From assembly GCA_022747635.1 (NCBI GenBank), contig JAKTNV010000003.1:46511475-46575474 (forward strand): 64,000 nt of DNA, in the 5' to 3' direction. Each line of letters starts with the position of its first letter. The stretch's first letter is position 1. This document shows positions 49,431 through 61,550 of the stretch, piece by piece. This stretch comes from Hetaerina americana. Lineage: Eukaryota > Arthropoda > Insecta > Odonata > Calopterygidae. Both the position numbers and the translations under genes were made by a program. Below the pieces are notes generated by a model. The model was given only the letters and a program-made list of their open reading frames with translations. It was not told the origin of the DNA and searched no databases.

Positions 49431-50570
49431 CTCAGTCCAGTTTCCTTTTCTTCGCCTTGGCCCAAACAAAAGAAACCCTTTCAAAGCCCCACCATCACTA
49501 CCGTTTCCTCTCCTCTCTACCTTCATCTTTCACACCCAACACCGGCTCCACCTCGTTATCCGTTCTCCCCTAACCACCCCTGGGCTCCACCGCCACTCCT
49601 CTGATCCTCCCTCGCTGAGAGCCTCCCCCCTCGCGGTCCCCTCGCCCCCACTCCCCCACTTTCATCACCCGGAAGTTGTTCTCGGCGGTGTCCCGCGAAA
49701 TTAGTTTCCTTTCTGCACCGCAAAATGGTGAGGGAGGCGTCGCTGTTTGCCAAGTCCTCTATTGCGCCTTGGCCCCACCTCCTCGATTCCGCGTACACCT
49801 CTTCCATCTCTCTCTCTTTCCCCGCCTCCTCCTCCTCCTCCGTCCCCCTCAATCCGTTTCACTTACTTTTCCCCCTTTATTCCTGTTCCCTTTTTGTACT
49901 ACCTCTCTCCCCGGCTCTGCCCTCACCTCAAGGGCCTCACCCGTATTTTCTTCCCTTCTTTCCCCTATCCCTCCCCCGAATGCCACCGCCTTTTCCCTCA
50001 CGCACTCCCTCCCCTCGGGCTGTCCTCCCTCGTACTTGAGTGACCTTCCTCACTCCCCTTTCCCTGCCCGCCTCGCCTTCTCTCTCCTCGCTCGTTCTCT
50101 TCCTTCTCCTCTCATCACACCCTCTTCTCCGGCCGCCTTGCTCCACCGCTTGCACCCTTTCTCGCTTCGTCTCCCTTTCCTCTCGCCGTCCGCGCGGCGC
50201 CTCGAAAACTTTTCCCTTCGCTCTCTGTCTCTCACTCTCTCTCCCTTTCGCTCCTTAGACCCCCCCACTGCCTTCCCTCCGACGTATAATCCCAAACCGA
50301 CTCTCCAACCAACTTCTCTCTCTATCCCTCCCCTTAGATCTACGACATCCCTTTTCCTCCGGATGTTCACATCTCCCTCTTTCTCCTCGTCTATCTCTCT
50401 ACCCTCGCTCAACCCTCCTTCCATTTCGTTCCTCTCCTACTCCCCAATTTCCCTTTCTCTCGCTCTGTATTCCTTCGTCAAATCCCACTGAATTTGACCG
50501 CCACCACAACTTATTCGTTCTACCACCATTTCTCCTCTCACTCCTTTCAGACTCTCTATTCACGGCTTCT
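49430..50570. other. C/T-rich skewed island
   Basis: Plus strand dominated by C/T runs with CpG. The 271-codon frame at 49676-50491 is serine/proline/leucine-rich, lacks a domain, and is overlapped by other open frames, so it is most likely compositional. Confidence 0.55.
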
Positions 50571-51437
50571 CTGGTATCCGGGGCTTGTGTGAAGAAGGAT
50601 ATTGTTTTTGGAACGTTTCTTTGTGAAGTCAGGGGCGAGGCGAAACAAGGTGGCTCGAATTTTAGCATCGAGGACCACACGGACGAGGATTATAAACGGA
50701 GTGGACCACACATGAGCCTCACCACCTTAAGAATTATGGCGAAATGTTTTATTTGTATTTATCCAAGTACTCACAACTGATTTTCCTTGTCACACTAAGA
50801 TGTTGAGATCCTCAAAATAAACTCGCAGGGCAAGTAATTGAAGAATCTAGAGATCTAATAAATGTATCTGACGTAAACCTTTAATCGATAATCAAGTGAC
50901 ATTTAACGCATTCTTCGAGAACTAAGTATTGATTTTGTCCAATCTACAGGACCTGTAGTCAACTGTTCAATCTTTTACCACTTTATAACTTAATGAATTC
51001 GACAAGTATTTCATGACTTCAGTCTATCTCTGGCTATAATCATTTCCTAAATAGAGAGACATCAAAATCTAAAAATATAACTTCATTCTGATAAAGTACA
51101 TTTAATTCTTTGCTGGCCACAAGTGTTAACCAAGTTTTATTATTTTGCGCATATTGGTACCAATATGTTTGAAAAAATGTATCAATGTAGCGGGAAAGCC
51201 AAACAAGAATATATCCTGGATTCTTCCAAAATATTTAAAGAGGACTGCCTTATTTTACGTAAAAATTGTTGAGAACTTCAGACATCAGCGTCATTAACTT
51301 ACATCTTTATTGAGAGATTTTTCCTCGAAAACATCGAAGTTCCTTATTCCTTTGATAGCTTATCTATCTAAGGAAATTCTTTAACATTTTATACATTGGC
51401 ATGTACAGGTATTACTCATTGGTTACTTACTGGTATA
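50570..51437. other. AT-rich DNA, no gene seen
   Basis: No motif recognised; leads to the hAT-like element. Confidence 0.5.
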
Positions 51438-51445
51438 GTTATCAG

Positions 51446-52174
51446 TAGGGTTTCCAAATTCCCAATATTTTGTAACCTTCGGGAATCGGGAACGGGATAT
51501 CGTATTTCCCGAGAATTCCCGTAAAAATCTTTTTTTATTTCATTTTTGTTTATCATCTGTAATAATGACTGTAAAAGTAAGTGCAAATAAATAGGAAAAC
51601 CGTAGAGAAGGAGGGGCAACCGGGTCCTGGTCCCCGCGCAGTCTTTCAGAGGTTTTTAGACACTCCTATATGTAGTAGGCCTCTATATGTAGTATATTAA
51701 CACAAATCTTGAGTGGATAAAATTAGAGATTAAGAAAAATTAGAGGTAAAATCATCTAAAGGTGAAATAACAAAGGAAATATTAGGTATTTGCCCTCGAG
51801 ATGAATTTGTAGTAAAATCCTGGGTTGTGAAAATATTTATTTCTCTGTGTAGATACAAACTGTTTTCTGTTCTCAATGATCAAATGTGCTCAATTTACAA
51901 GGGCTAAAATAAGCTGGTCATGTGATATCTGATTCTGGTGTCCCGGATAAATGTCTGGTGGAGAGTAACACTTGTACCTTTAGATAGCGATTAATAGGAA
52001 ACATTTCTAAGAGATACCTTATAAGTAGTACGTTTATTTGTCATTGAGGGAGTTTCTCGGCTCAAAAGGTCGATTTTCCCGATTTTCCGACCAACTTTCC
52101 TCGGGATTTGGGAACGGGGAAAGCGAACAAAATTCCCGAGAACGGAGGGAAGGAATTCCCGCCTGGAAACCCTA
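51446..52174. mobile_element. Non-autonomous hAT-like element (729 bp)
   Basis: It begins TAGGGTTTCCA and ends TGGAAACCCTA, a perfect 11-base terminal inverted repeat, with further inverted GGGAAT/CCCGAGAA-rich subterminal sequence. The eight bases outside each end, GTTATCAG (51438-51445) and GTTATATG (52175-52182), agree at six of eight, consistent with an aged 8-bp target duplication as made by hAT transposons. No transposase frame is present inside. Terminal sequence and target length support hAT; the mismatches lower certainty. Confidence 0.7.
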
Positions 52175-52182
52175 GTTATATG

Positions 52183-53540
52183 TGTTAGTCTATTGAATCA
52201 AGGAAATAAATTTCAAAAAGATATAACTTCATAACGATTATCAAATATAATACATGAGGGGAAAGGAAATTGTATATTGATGGCCAGCTAATTACCATGA
52301 AGAATTGGGGAGAGTGGAAAATGTTTTATTGAATCATATTCATATGAACGAATGTGCAATGATAATTTGATGTAATGTTAAGACGTTTCCTCCTCACGAA
52401 TAACTTGACTTCTGTGCTCAGCATTTCATCTCTCACCATCCCAAATTTTGCATTAAAGTTAGCGTTTTTAAAACTATTATTCAGTTATTGACAAGAAAGT
52501 TATCACTTTAGTATATTTACCTTGAACTAAAAATAGGGTCCGGATGGGAGGCATCTTGTTTGTATCTCATCACGGCATTATTGAAAACATTTCTAGCAGA
52601 AATAATGAAAATGAGAAACATTATATCCGTTTTTACTATTAATTAAAGCTGAGTAAGCAATCCTCAGTTCAGCATCCCATTTTATAGTGGATAATGTCAA
52701 TACTAAGACTCTTGCTCAATAAAGGGAAGTATTTAAATTTCTCCATTTAAATTTTTTGCCAGCGGGTTGTATCAGATCTGCACACTAATTAGATACCACA
52801 AGCACACTGCATCGATTCGTATATAATTCACTGTTATAGCTGAAGTGATCGCATAGAATTGATACGCATTAAATATCAATAAACTTATCAAATTTTCTTC
52901 GGACTAGTCATGAATAATGATCTGGATACCCTCTAACTCTCCCACTAGGTTTTTCCTAATAATCTGGAAAACCTTACGTCCTTACTTGAAACCTCGATGA
53001 TTTTATTCTTTAGTTAATAATAAAAATCTCCTTATAGTTGTCATGATTGTGCGTTGTTCATCCCTCACGAATCTGATCGGTGGCTAATCATGTCCTGCGT
53101 GGTTAGCCACAAGAATTTCATAAAGATATTTGGAACAAAGTTTTGTACCCGTATACTTAGATATTTATTACCGTTCTCAATGTGTAGACATTCTAACCAT
53201 GGGAAGACCGTCGGCTAACCAAACATTTTCCGTCGGCCATGCTACCTTTTCATTGATTCATACCACTATTCATGTTGTTTCTTTTCTTCTTCGCGTAAAA
53301 TCATGTTTTTCCACCATTCCTTTCGGTTCAATCCTTCCCTTCGCCTTCCCGATGGAAAATCTTCTAGGCGGTGATGACGCGCTGGCTAGTTCATTCAAAA
53401 TTCAAGGCCAATCAACCATTCAATCTCCTCCTTTCCAAAATGCTTACCGTATTTCCTCCTCGGCGTTTGTTTCCGAGATCCAAGCATTAACCATGCATCT
53501 CTTCATCCATTTTTAAACAAAGGGACCACAACAGGAAGAA
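52183..53540. other. AT-rich DNA, no gene recognised
   Basis: Mostly AT-rich. The plus frame 53130-53516 (128 codons) has moderately normal composition but no recognised domain; whether it is real cannot be judged from sequence alone. Confidence 0.4.
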
Positions 53541-54080
53541 GATTTTACATGTCTGAGCGTAACCAATCAAATCGCATCCGAAAATTGCAGCTTGCCGTCC
53601 CCACCATTATCGAAGATTCAAGCCATCCCATGCACTCACTCATTCTGTCTTCCACGACCATCCTGCCTGACACCCATCCGCCGCCTCGCCCACTTCAAAT
53701 CGTCCCACGCGCCCCGCGTTCCTTCCTCTTAAAAAGTCCTCGACTGATCCTTCACGGTCTCCTCATCGAGTCCCCTTGGCACAGGACTAAGGGCTTCCAA
53801 GTCCCTTTCAGTTCGTTATTTGCACGGCTTGGATTCTTCGGCCGCCCCTCGACATCTCAGCCGTCTTTGTCCATGTGCTTGCGTCCGGATTCCTCCTCTC
53901 CTCGCCCCGCTGCTCGTTTCTCAAGAAACTATTAAGGTCAATGGGACAGCCTCGCTCTCCGCTCGCGAATCCATTCCGCTCCCAGGGTCCGCCGTTGCAT
54001 TCGGGGAATTATGGGTGGGTGATGTTTGATGACCACATGTTTTGCGGACAGACTAGCGAAGTGAATCCTCCGAGGGTGTT
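53540..54080. other. C-rich island
   Basis: CpG-containing, C/T-rich stretch with several overlapping plus frames rich in proline and serine. No domain. Confidence 0.45.
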
Positions 54081-54693
54081 GTGGGCTTAATTAATACTCC
54101 AGCTAAAGGGTGGTGTGCTTCCGACCGCGCTGATGCAACGACGCAAGAAGCTTGTATTTTAAAACTCAAAAAATATTTTTCATTCCAATTGTTCAACTAG
54201 CTCTATTGATTTTTCGATCTTTTGCTTTATCGGGCATCTTATGATAAGGCATTAACCCGTCAAAAATACGTTTTTCTAACGATTGAGCAACTATCTCAAC
54301 TTAACTACAAGCTTGAAAACTAAAACACTGGACCAGTTTGCAACTAGATCTCAGAGATCACCAAAAGGAAGATTTAAACAATATACTAATAACTTTTCTG
54401 GACAAGGAAATAACATTTCATGGACGAATACATTTAACAACAAATAATAATCATGGCTGCGTAGATTTTCGCGGCGGTGGCTTGAAGAATTCTGCATGTC
54501 CGGGTTTTCACCGCGTTGTTGTTTGAAGCCGACAACAGTTTCGCCGAAGTTTCATCCGGCGTCTTCAGGTCGAAGATGAGGACTCAGATTTTGGCAGTCC
54601 TTATATAGGTGGTCCCGTCCAGGTGCTGCTCTCTGATTGGTCCTTTTTCGGAGGACTCTCTTCCACGCGTTGAGATGGTAGCCTTCATCTCTA

Positions 54694-55125
54694 TTGAAAT
54701 TCGCCGGGTTTTTGAACCGGGTTTTGTACGAAGGGGTCTATCAAGTACCGTGTTCATGTGGGAAAGCCTACATCGGGGAAACATGCCGAGCTATGAAAGT
54801 TCGGATGAAAGAACACCTCCGGGCTACTACGAACAAACAGTTTCACCTCTCGGCCATCTCCGAGCATAAGTGGAGTGAACCCGGCCATGATATTCTATTC
54901 CATGACGCTACAATCATAAGTAAAGAAAGTAGATATTACCCACGCCTAATCAGAGAAGCTATTGAGATAGCCAAAAACCCGGCGAATTTCAATAGAGATG
55001 AAGGCTACCATCTCCACAACGCGTGGAAGAGAGTCCTCCGAAAAAGGACCAATCAGAGAGCAGCACCTGGACGGGACCACCTATATAAGGACGGCCAAAA
55101 TCTGAGTCCCTCATCTTCGACCTGA
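54694..55125 (+). CDS. Penelope-like GIY-YIG endonuclease fragment
   Basis: A 143-codon open frame with no ATG at its start, so it is a 5'-open fragment of a longer ORF. Counted from 54694, GVY is at residues 14-16 and YIG at 26-28, in the context VPCSCGKAYIGETCRAM, the classical GIY-YIG core. It continues with RMKEH, then ISEHKWSEPGHDILFHDATI, PRLIREAIEIAKNP and NFNRDEGYHLHNAW, as in Penelope-like endonucleases. This domain nicks target DNA in the parent element. The upstream reverse transcriptase is missing, so the protein would not retrotranspose. The last ~50 codons read into the right inverted arm. No promoter for it is evident. Confidence 0.85.
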   Translation: MKFAGFLNRVLYEGVYQVPCSCGKAYIGETCRAMKVRMKEHLRATTNKQFHLSAISEHKWSEPGHDILFHDATIISKESRYYPRLIREAIEIAKNPANFNRDEGYHLHNAWKRVLRKRTNQRAAPGRDHLYKDGQNLSPSSST

Positions 55126-55170
55126 AGACGCCGGATGAAACTTCGGCGAAACTGTTGTCGGCTTCAAACA
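55118..55170 (+). ncRNA. Hammerhead-like ribozyme motif (candidate, probably degenerate)
   Basis: In the right arm, CTGAAGA is followed by a hairpin whose GCC..GGC stem closes just before GAAA, then AC-TGTT-GT-C, which can form the very short third stem ending in a GUC-type cleavage position. That order is the hammerhead core. It departs from canonical by a bulged C after CTGAAGA and by poor pairing of stem I. The left arm carries the same motif on the minus strand (about 54525-54572). Hammerhead motifs are known in Penelope-like terminal repeats; activity here is unproven. Confidence 0.35.
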
Positions 55171-55249
55171 ACAACGCGGTGAAAACCCGGACATGCAGAA
55201 TTCTTCAAATAATAATCATAATACAAAATGAACCTCTATTAAATTCTGT

Positions 55250-57000
55250 GTACACAACTTTGTTAAGAAACTAAGATATGGGCTTATAACTAACACGGTC
55301 TATCATTATATAGGTGTTGGTTTTGAGCCGCTCTAGTTTGCCTGCCAATACCTTTATTATTTAATTGTTGCTTTCGTCGACTCCATCCATAACGAGCCTC
55401 TCCTCATTGATCTTCGACCTCCCTTGGTAACTTTTCACCTCTACATGGAGTTCAGTTAAGGCCACCATGAAATTATCGTTTTCTAGGATGTGTCCAATTT
55501 TTTTTCTTCTTGACAGCAAGGTTTAAGATTTACTCTCGCGTTGATCCATTTGACTGGACGACGATCTACTCGGACTTGCAGTCGACTCTTTAGGTTCGAA
55601 CTACTTATAAGAAGCACTTTGGATGGCAAGGTGTTGACTGTAATACCAATAAAGAGGCAATTCTGTCAAGTGGATCAACACGGAGAAATTCAAAAACTTG
55701 GACGTCGTCATGCACATCACCGCGAAATCCTCCTTTAAAAGTGTCCTTATTTTTGTACGCAACCCCTATAGGTTCCTATCTTCAAACATAGGGTGAAGTT
55801 TTGTCCATTTACTAGAAAAACAACTCAATATTGTTTTATCTTTTCTCTCACACACACACATACATACAAAAATTTTATTTACAGGATATTATATATATAT
55901 ATATATATACTCTGGGCACCTGCAGCTCCACCCAAGCTATGTGATTTTTCGGGTACTAGATCTTTCTGGGTAACCATAAACAACACAGGGAAAGGAACTG
56001 GCCCCCCTACACTGATGTGTGAATTTCACACGCCGTCGGGCTTAGTACTGGGTGAACTCTACCATCACCTGCCAAACCTGGCTTTGGGTTGATTACTGTG
56101 TTTATAGTTTATATGGTTTATATATAGTTTATTATTATTAGGTAATCTACCGGTCAAGGTAGGTTTTTCGATGGACACAGCTACTAAAAAAATATTTTGT
56201 GATTCCTAACAAAATACAAAATCCAGTCTCCTACTCTACATTAGACCCCTCTTCATCTCTGAATACTTCCTTCCTCCCTTCATCCATTTGGCTGACTGGT
56301 TAACTGACATCCGGTCACCCGGAAATCTAATTAATTTGATGAGTTCATCACCTACTTTTACTCCAGCTTACATGCCTTCCATGTCCCTCTTATCATTTAA
56401 TCTGCATATATATCGAAAGGAAAAAGGGATAATTGACTTTTTCGTATTACTCCTTTTACACGCCCTGCCAATCCTCACTCTTCATTTATCATCTTCACCT
56501 GCGCAATTTAGAACATGGACAAGTTTCGGATATGTCGTCCATCCCTCCAGTCTACTCCTTTTTTCTATAAAACATCCTTGACTTCTGTTCAGTTAACTCT
56601 GTAGGATGCCTTCTAGAAATACAACGAGTATACGAGTGCTTTCAGTTTATTCTCCACATGTGTTCCTTTCTACTATACCTCATTATTGCTTTGGCATCAC
56701 CTTTCTAAACCCAAACTGATCTTCGTTCAAGTACTCTCTCTGAAGTACTTATTTTCTCTCTTCTCCATTCTTTTGTAGATGATACCAAGTGATACCTTTG
56801 CCTTGCGTGAAAAAACGTATATCCCTATTGCCCACATATGATGGTACTTTTCCGTTTTTTGAATGGGAATCAATAATTATTTAACAGAGTCTATATAAAT
56901 GCTATAAACGAGCCCATAAAAGCTCATCTTTCCTCGTTTTATTCTGAATTCAACAGTGGTTCCCCAAGGACTTTAATCACTCAAGCAGCCTGCTTCGATT
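55250..57000 (-). pseudogene. Decayed RTE-like LINE with a repeat insertion
   Basis: Minus-strand translation from about 57000 downwards gives EYLNEDQFGFRKGDAKAIMR (near 56660-56730), then, closer to 56350, AGVKVGDELIKLIRFPGD, which corresponds to the GVKVG..IRFADD block with the catalytic ADD changed to PGD. After the interruption at about 55820-56150, KWINARVN and RRKKIGHILENDNFMVALTE (near 55440-55560) match the C-terminal region. Stops and frameshifts abound. Repeat module B, with its TA tract, splits the relic, and the Penelope-like element abuts its 3' end. It resembles the relics at 1.8-2.7 and 16.3-18.7 kb. Confidence 0.7.
55885..56090 (+). repeat. Dispersed repeat module B, copy 2
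   Basis: Plus-strand counterpart of the module at 45156-45310, preceded by a TA tract (55890-55910). It lacks the second hairpin arm seen in copy 1. It interrupts the LINE relic, so it inserted after that element. Confidence 0.75.
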
Positions 57001-57430
57001 TCATTTCCTTTAATTACTATAACTTATAATTGGGATTTGTAACGCCACATATTCTATAAACCCACTCGGAAAGTGGTGTTAATGATAAGATGTAATATAC
57101 CTTTACATTTTTCCATACTCTTCAAATACTCTTTTAATAGAAGGTGTAAGTATTTATTCTACGAGTTTTGTAGCTTACATGTACATTTCACTTAACTAAC
57201 AAAATATGCAAAAGAAATATTTAAATAAAACCAGCATCATATAATCCCATGTTTTCTCAGAATTAGATAATGTATTTCTAGTGAAATTCTATGGGTTCTC
57301 TTGTTCCCTTTGATTAGAATGCGACCAAGCGGATAAAGAATTCAGATGAAAGTTAAGCGCCTATCTAAATGGATTTGAATGGAAATTCCCGCAACGATAG
57401 GAGGGAAAATCGACTAATAGACTTAAAAAA
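57000..57430. other. AT-rich DNA, no gene seen
   Basis: No recognisable feature; may include further degraded LINE sequence. Confidence 0.4.
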
Positions 57431-58520
57431 AATGTAGCCAAGGCCCAGTCCAAACCCCCACCTGCCCACCTCACTCCACAGACAGGAAGTCTTGACAAAC
57501 TGAAAGTAAAATGCTCATGAATGCGAAAAGATCCAGCCTCTTACTCTTCGGGGACGCTCAAAAGTAAAAAGGGTCTCGCGTCGCCGCGCGGTCATCTCGC
57601 ATTCCTTCTCATCCCTCCTAAATAACCCCCTCCCGGTGGGCGTAACTGTTTTCCTCCCCATCCCCCACTGTTCCCCTCGACGTCTACGTCAACACGCACA
57701 TACAAACGCACACGCTCACAGAGGGGCACTCACCTCATTCTCCTCACCGAAGCCCCTCTCCCAAACTGGAGGATGCCTCAACCTTCCCCGACCGACTCAA
57801 CCTCCCGCATTTACTTAACCCTTTTATATTATTCCATTCCCTTTTTTCCTCTCTCCTCCTCCTCTATTTATTTCTCTCCTCTTCCTTCCTCTAGCCCTCC
57901 ATCTCGCTCCCCCTACTCCCCCCCACCCGGTCGCACCGTGCTTTCCTCTTCCCTAAAAAATTCAACACCTTCAGCTTTCTCTCCGCTCCATCTTCCGAGC
58001 CCCTTAATTTTCTCCTAATCTACCCTGAGCACGCCAACTCTCAACTTTCCCTTCCACCATCCCGCCCCTACGGTCTCTATCCCCTTCAGCCCCACCACGA
58101 AAAATATCCTCCCGCCTTCCCTCTCGCCCGTACCAACCTCCATCCTCCAATTCTTCTCGTCATTTTCAATCTCCCCTCCCCTTATTCCCTTCTTACATCA
58201 CGAGACCTCGCCCACTCCCTTCGTCCTCTCAATCACCCTTCCTCCTTTCCAAATCACCACACCATGTCCCTCCCCCGAATGCCCCCTCACCCATCCTCTC
58301 TATCTACGCCAACCTTTTTTCTCACCGGCTCCAGCAACTTCTCACCTTATCTCTCCGTCTTTCTTTATCATCATTTTCCCCTCCATCTCAACTCTCTCTC
58401 TCTCTCTCTTTCCTCCAATATCCCCCCACTCCTCCTTCTCAGGACTTTTTGCTTAGCTCGCTGGCTCTCGTTTATGCTGGGGTCCCTCCCTCCACGAATC
58501 TCCTTCCACTCCCATCTTAC
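57430..58520. other. C/T-rich skewed island
   Basis: Plus strand with long C/T runs. Overlapping serine/proline/leucine-rich frames, including the N-terminal half of the 187-codon frame at 58264-58827, are compositional. Confidence 0.55.
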
Positions 58521-60040
58521 ATTAGGGGATCAATCGATAATAAGATATTACGTAATTCGGTGTATGATTAAAAGTGCTCCCTTTTTGCTTCCTTCAACTT
58601 TTTCCCCTTGTCCCAGGAGGTTATCCATAACCCCAACCCTTGAAATTTTGTGTTTCTTGATTGGAGATTGTGGTCTGATGTTGACCAAAGATTGTCTTGG
58701 GGGGCTATTATATAATGCAGATTGGGACGAGCGGATGAGATATGAGTTAATGTTAAATAATGACGGGAAAATTCTTGACTCCCGATCTTTATTTGGTATC
58801 TTAGTCATGCAGATAGCAGGAAGCTAATAATGGATTCCTCCCGTGATAGCAGACATTAGAAAAGAGAGGGAGGGTGAGATAATGACGGACGTGCGGGCTT
58901 AGTTCAGTCCAGTTGGTGCGCCTGCGTATCAAGTTATCATTCATTTTGTTATCATGTCTCGAGTTTGAAACTAATCATGCCTTTAAAATCGAGTTAATAT
59001 TTCCTCTTTATATTAGTCATTTAGTGTACCATAAAATCTGCTACTACTTGGACATATCTCTTTATTTAATTTTAGAACAGCCGGTAATAATCCAGCGAAA
59101 AGTTTTGATAGGGAAAGTGACATTAAAACTCTAGAGAAAACCAGAAAAATAATATATCATATAATTTGTAATAAAAACACAGAAAATCAATGAATATTAC
59201 CATATCTTTGATCCTATTACGACCTAGATAAAAAATAAAATTTCTGACATAAGCAGCCTTCATTCAGCCATATGAATTACTAAAATATCTCAAGATGAAC
59301 ATTAATATGTTAACCATTTTTAATTCTGTCACCCTTTCCATCAACATCAAATGTGAAAACACATAGAAGATATGCTTTGGGCATCTTGTCTCTCGGCAAC
59401 TTTGAAAGCATATTTATAGGAATTTATCATAATGTAACAGGATATAACATTAAATTAGAGCTCCGTTCATTTCCACATGCATTTCAAACCGGAATGTTTA
59501 AGCAGTGATGCAAAAAAATCAGTGCCCTTTGTCGTAATTCAGGTTCGATAAAACGAGATGTTTCCATTAATTTTCACATTTTTCCTATGGATGATCAAGA
59601 GGGCTTTCGAGGAGTCTCCTTTCATCACTCAAAGGACCGGCATTATTTTCTTTCATTCATTGAACCGAGTACCAATTCTAGGCTTTTAAAGCGTGTAAAA
59701 AATACCTCTACCTCTCTTCCCAGGCTACATTGTCGAGGATGTAGTATATTTGGTCAATTATTATTTTTTTTCTCGAATGCCAAATGCCCCAGCTCGCTTC
59801 CCAACTCATTATTCGACAAAGTTTCCATTCATTAATTACAAAGCCTAGTTTGCTTCTTCATTGCCGTTTTGATTAATCACATCACGTTTTCCATTACACT
59901 AAAATGCTGAACTTTGTGCTACGGTTCGTTTTCTTCCATTCGATGCCGCAGTTACCAATTTTCTGAATCGTTTCCACATCCCATGAAGCCGCTTTCCGAA
60001 AAGGTTTCACGGTACACTAAAAACTACATTCCTCTTACTC
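58520..60040. other. AT-rich DNA, no gene recognised
   Basis: The tail of the 58264-58827 frame beyond about 58590 has more normal composition but no recognisable motif. The rest is AT-rich and featureless. Confidence 0.45.
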
Positions 60041-60410
60041 TCTCCACATATTTATCTCATCTATCTTCGTATTTCCAATTCCATCGGGCCCTTTACCTTC
60101 ATCCCTAATATCCTTTACCACCCCCTCTCGCCACTCTCCCTATCCCAATTCCATATCCCCCCATTCCCTGGTTTCCCTTTACATTCCGACGCACTGCCCG
60201 CTTGACCGGGGTCCGTTTATCTCTTCCTCACACAACTTCTCCACAAAACCTTCCTCTTCCCCTTCCTTCTTCACCAGCCACTTCCCTCCCACCTCCCCCA
60301 TTCCATCCTTTTCCCACATCCCTTCATCTACCAACCTTGTTCTCCCTTCCTCTCCTCCTATTTCTCCTCCCTCCCCATATCCTCTCCGGAAAGCATGCAT
60401 TTTAAACACA
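60040..60410. other. C/T-rich skewed island (small)
   Basis: Pyrimidine-rich plus strand with low-complexity frames on both strands. Confidence 0.5.
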
Positions 60411-61550
60411 ATTTTGGAACGTATTATGAAAAATACGCGCTGTGGATTTCTTACAAAAAATGCCTCCCAAGTAATATTTCCATTTTTTTTATCTCTGAAA
60501 GTCTTTAATGTATTTCCCCAAGTTCCTTCGCTTGTGTATTTCCTTTTCTCTTGGTTCGTGTTTTTAAAAATAAAGTGATATAATTAAGCCAAACCGATTA
60601 TGGATTTTTATAAAAGCATTCTTTCCATTAAGCTGCATTTCTTTTGTCAAACTACCATGGCAGGTTTGACCCATGTGAACGTCTAAGACCGTCAAAATTT
60701 ATAAATAAGTTTTGAAATAGGGCTACAAAAATTGCTTTTTACTTGGGAGAGTACATATCGCCGTCACTGTCATACTGTAATATGGGTAGAGAGAAGAAAA
60801 TTACCAAAGGAAATGACAATGGGTACACATTTTGGATTATTGAGTTTCACAACGATCATCATTTTTGCTAAAAGATTTCCTGATGCCGAATTCTAGTGCC
60901 CTTTTTATCTGCTGAGCAAACAGTTTCTGGCAGTGCTTTTATAGTCAATAGGAAAAAGGCATTAAATAAATGTTCAGCGCCCAGGAGGAGAAGTTTTGTA
61001 AATGGAGAAGTATTTCTTTAATCATCCACCTTATTCTTTGACCCTAACAATGCATTGTTTTACTAGATTCTTTTGGACCCTTTTCTGTTTGTTATTTTCC
61101 ATCCAAATTTTGCGTTAAATAGTATTACTTCCCTATATATATATATATATATTCTATCCCTCTTTTTGTAACATTCTGATCCCTCTTGAATCCTTTTTTA
61201 TTTAATTCTTGGCTCATTTATCATCCGCCACCATGTACTATGCTGCCATATATGCTTGATTGATTCCTAGGTTTGTGGTCAGTAGCATTCTTATGATCAG
61301 ATCTATCCATGCGATGAAAGCCGTAGTTCTGGACATTTATGATTTAGAATTGCGGGAGCATTCATTATAAACGATCATAGCACTTCAATGCAAAAACGGT
61401 AGACGCGTATTTTAGAAACTTCTCTGTTTATCAGCCGTAATTAGGATTCAACTATTGCTGCCACGAGGGTGGTAAATGATTAGAATATATATTGTATCTA
61501 AAACAAGCACCAATTAACACCTAAAGGAGGTCCTTTCCTAATTCTATCCA
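60410..61550. other. AT-rich DNA, no gene seen
   Basis: Contains a short TA tract at about 61134-61152. No coding signal. Confidence 0.5.

Larger units (their letters stand above)
54455..55205 (+). mobile_element. Truncated Penelope-like element with inverted arms
   Basis: A GIY-YIG coding segment lies between two long inverted arms, about 54482-54714 and 54972-55208, nearly identical with a few mismatches. The 14-base word CAAATAATAATCAT occurs in direct orientation just outside both ends (54441-54454 and 55206-55219), fitting a target-site duplication. Penelope-like elements are known to carry terminal repeats (pseudo-LTRs) that may be inverted, and a C-terminal GIY-YIG endonuclease. The reverse transcriptase part is absent here, so this is a 3' remnant. 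Confidence 0.85.

Noticed and set aside
49676..50491. 271-codon open frame as a gene
   Set aside because: Serine/proline/leucine-rich product of a C/T-rich tract, with equally open overlapping frames and no domain.
58264..58827. 187-codon plus-strand frame as a gene
   Set aside because: Its first half is C/T-rich low complexity and its second half matches no domain I recognise.
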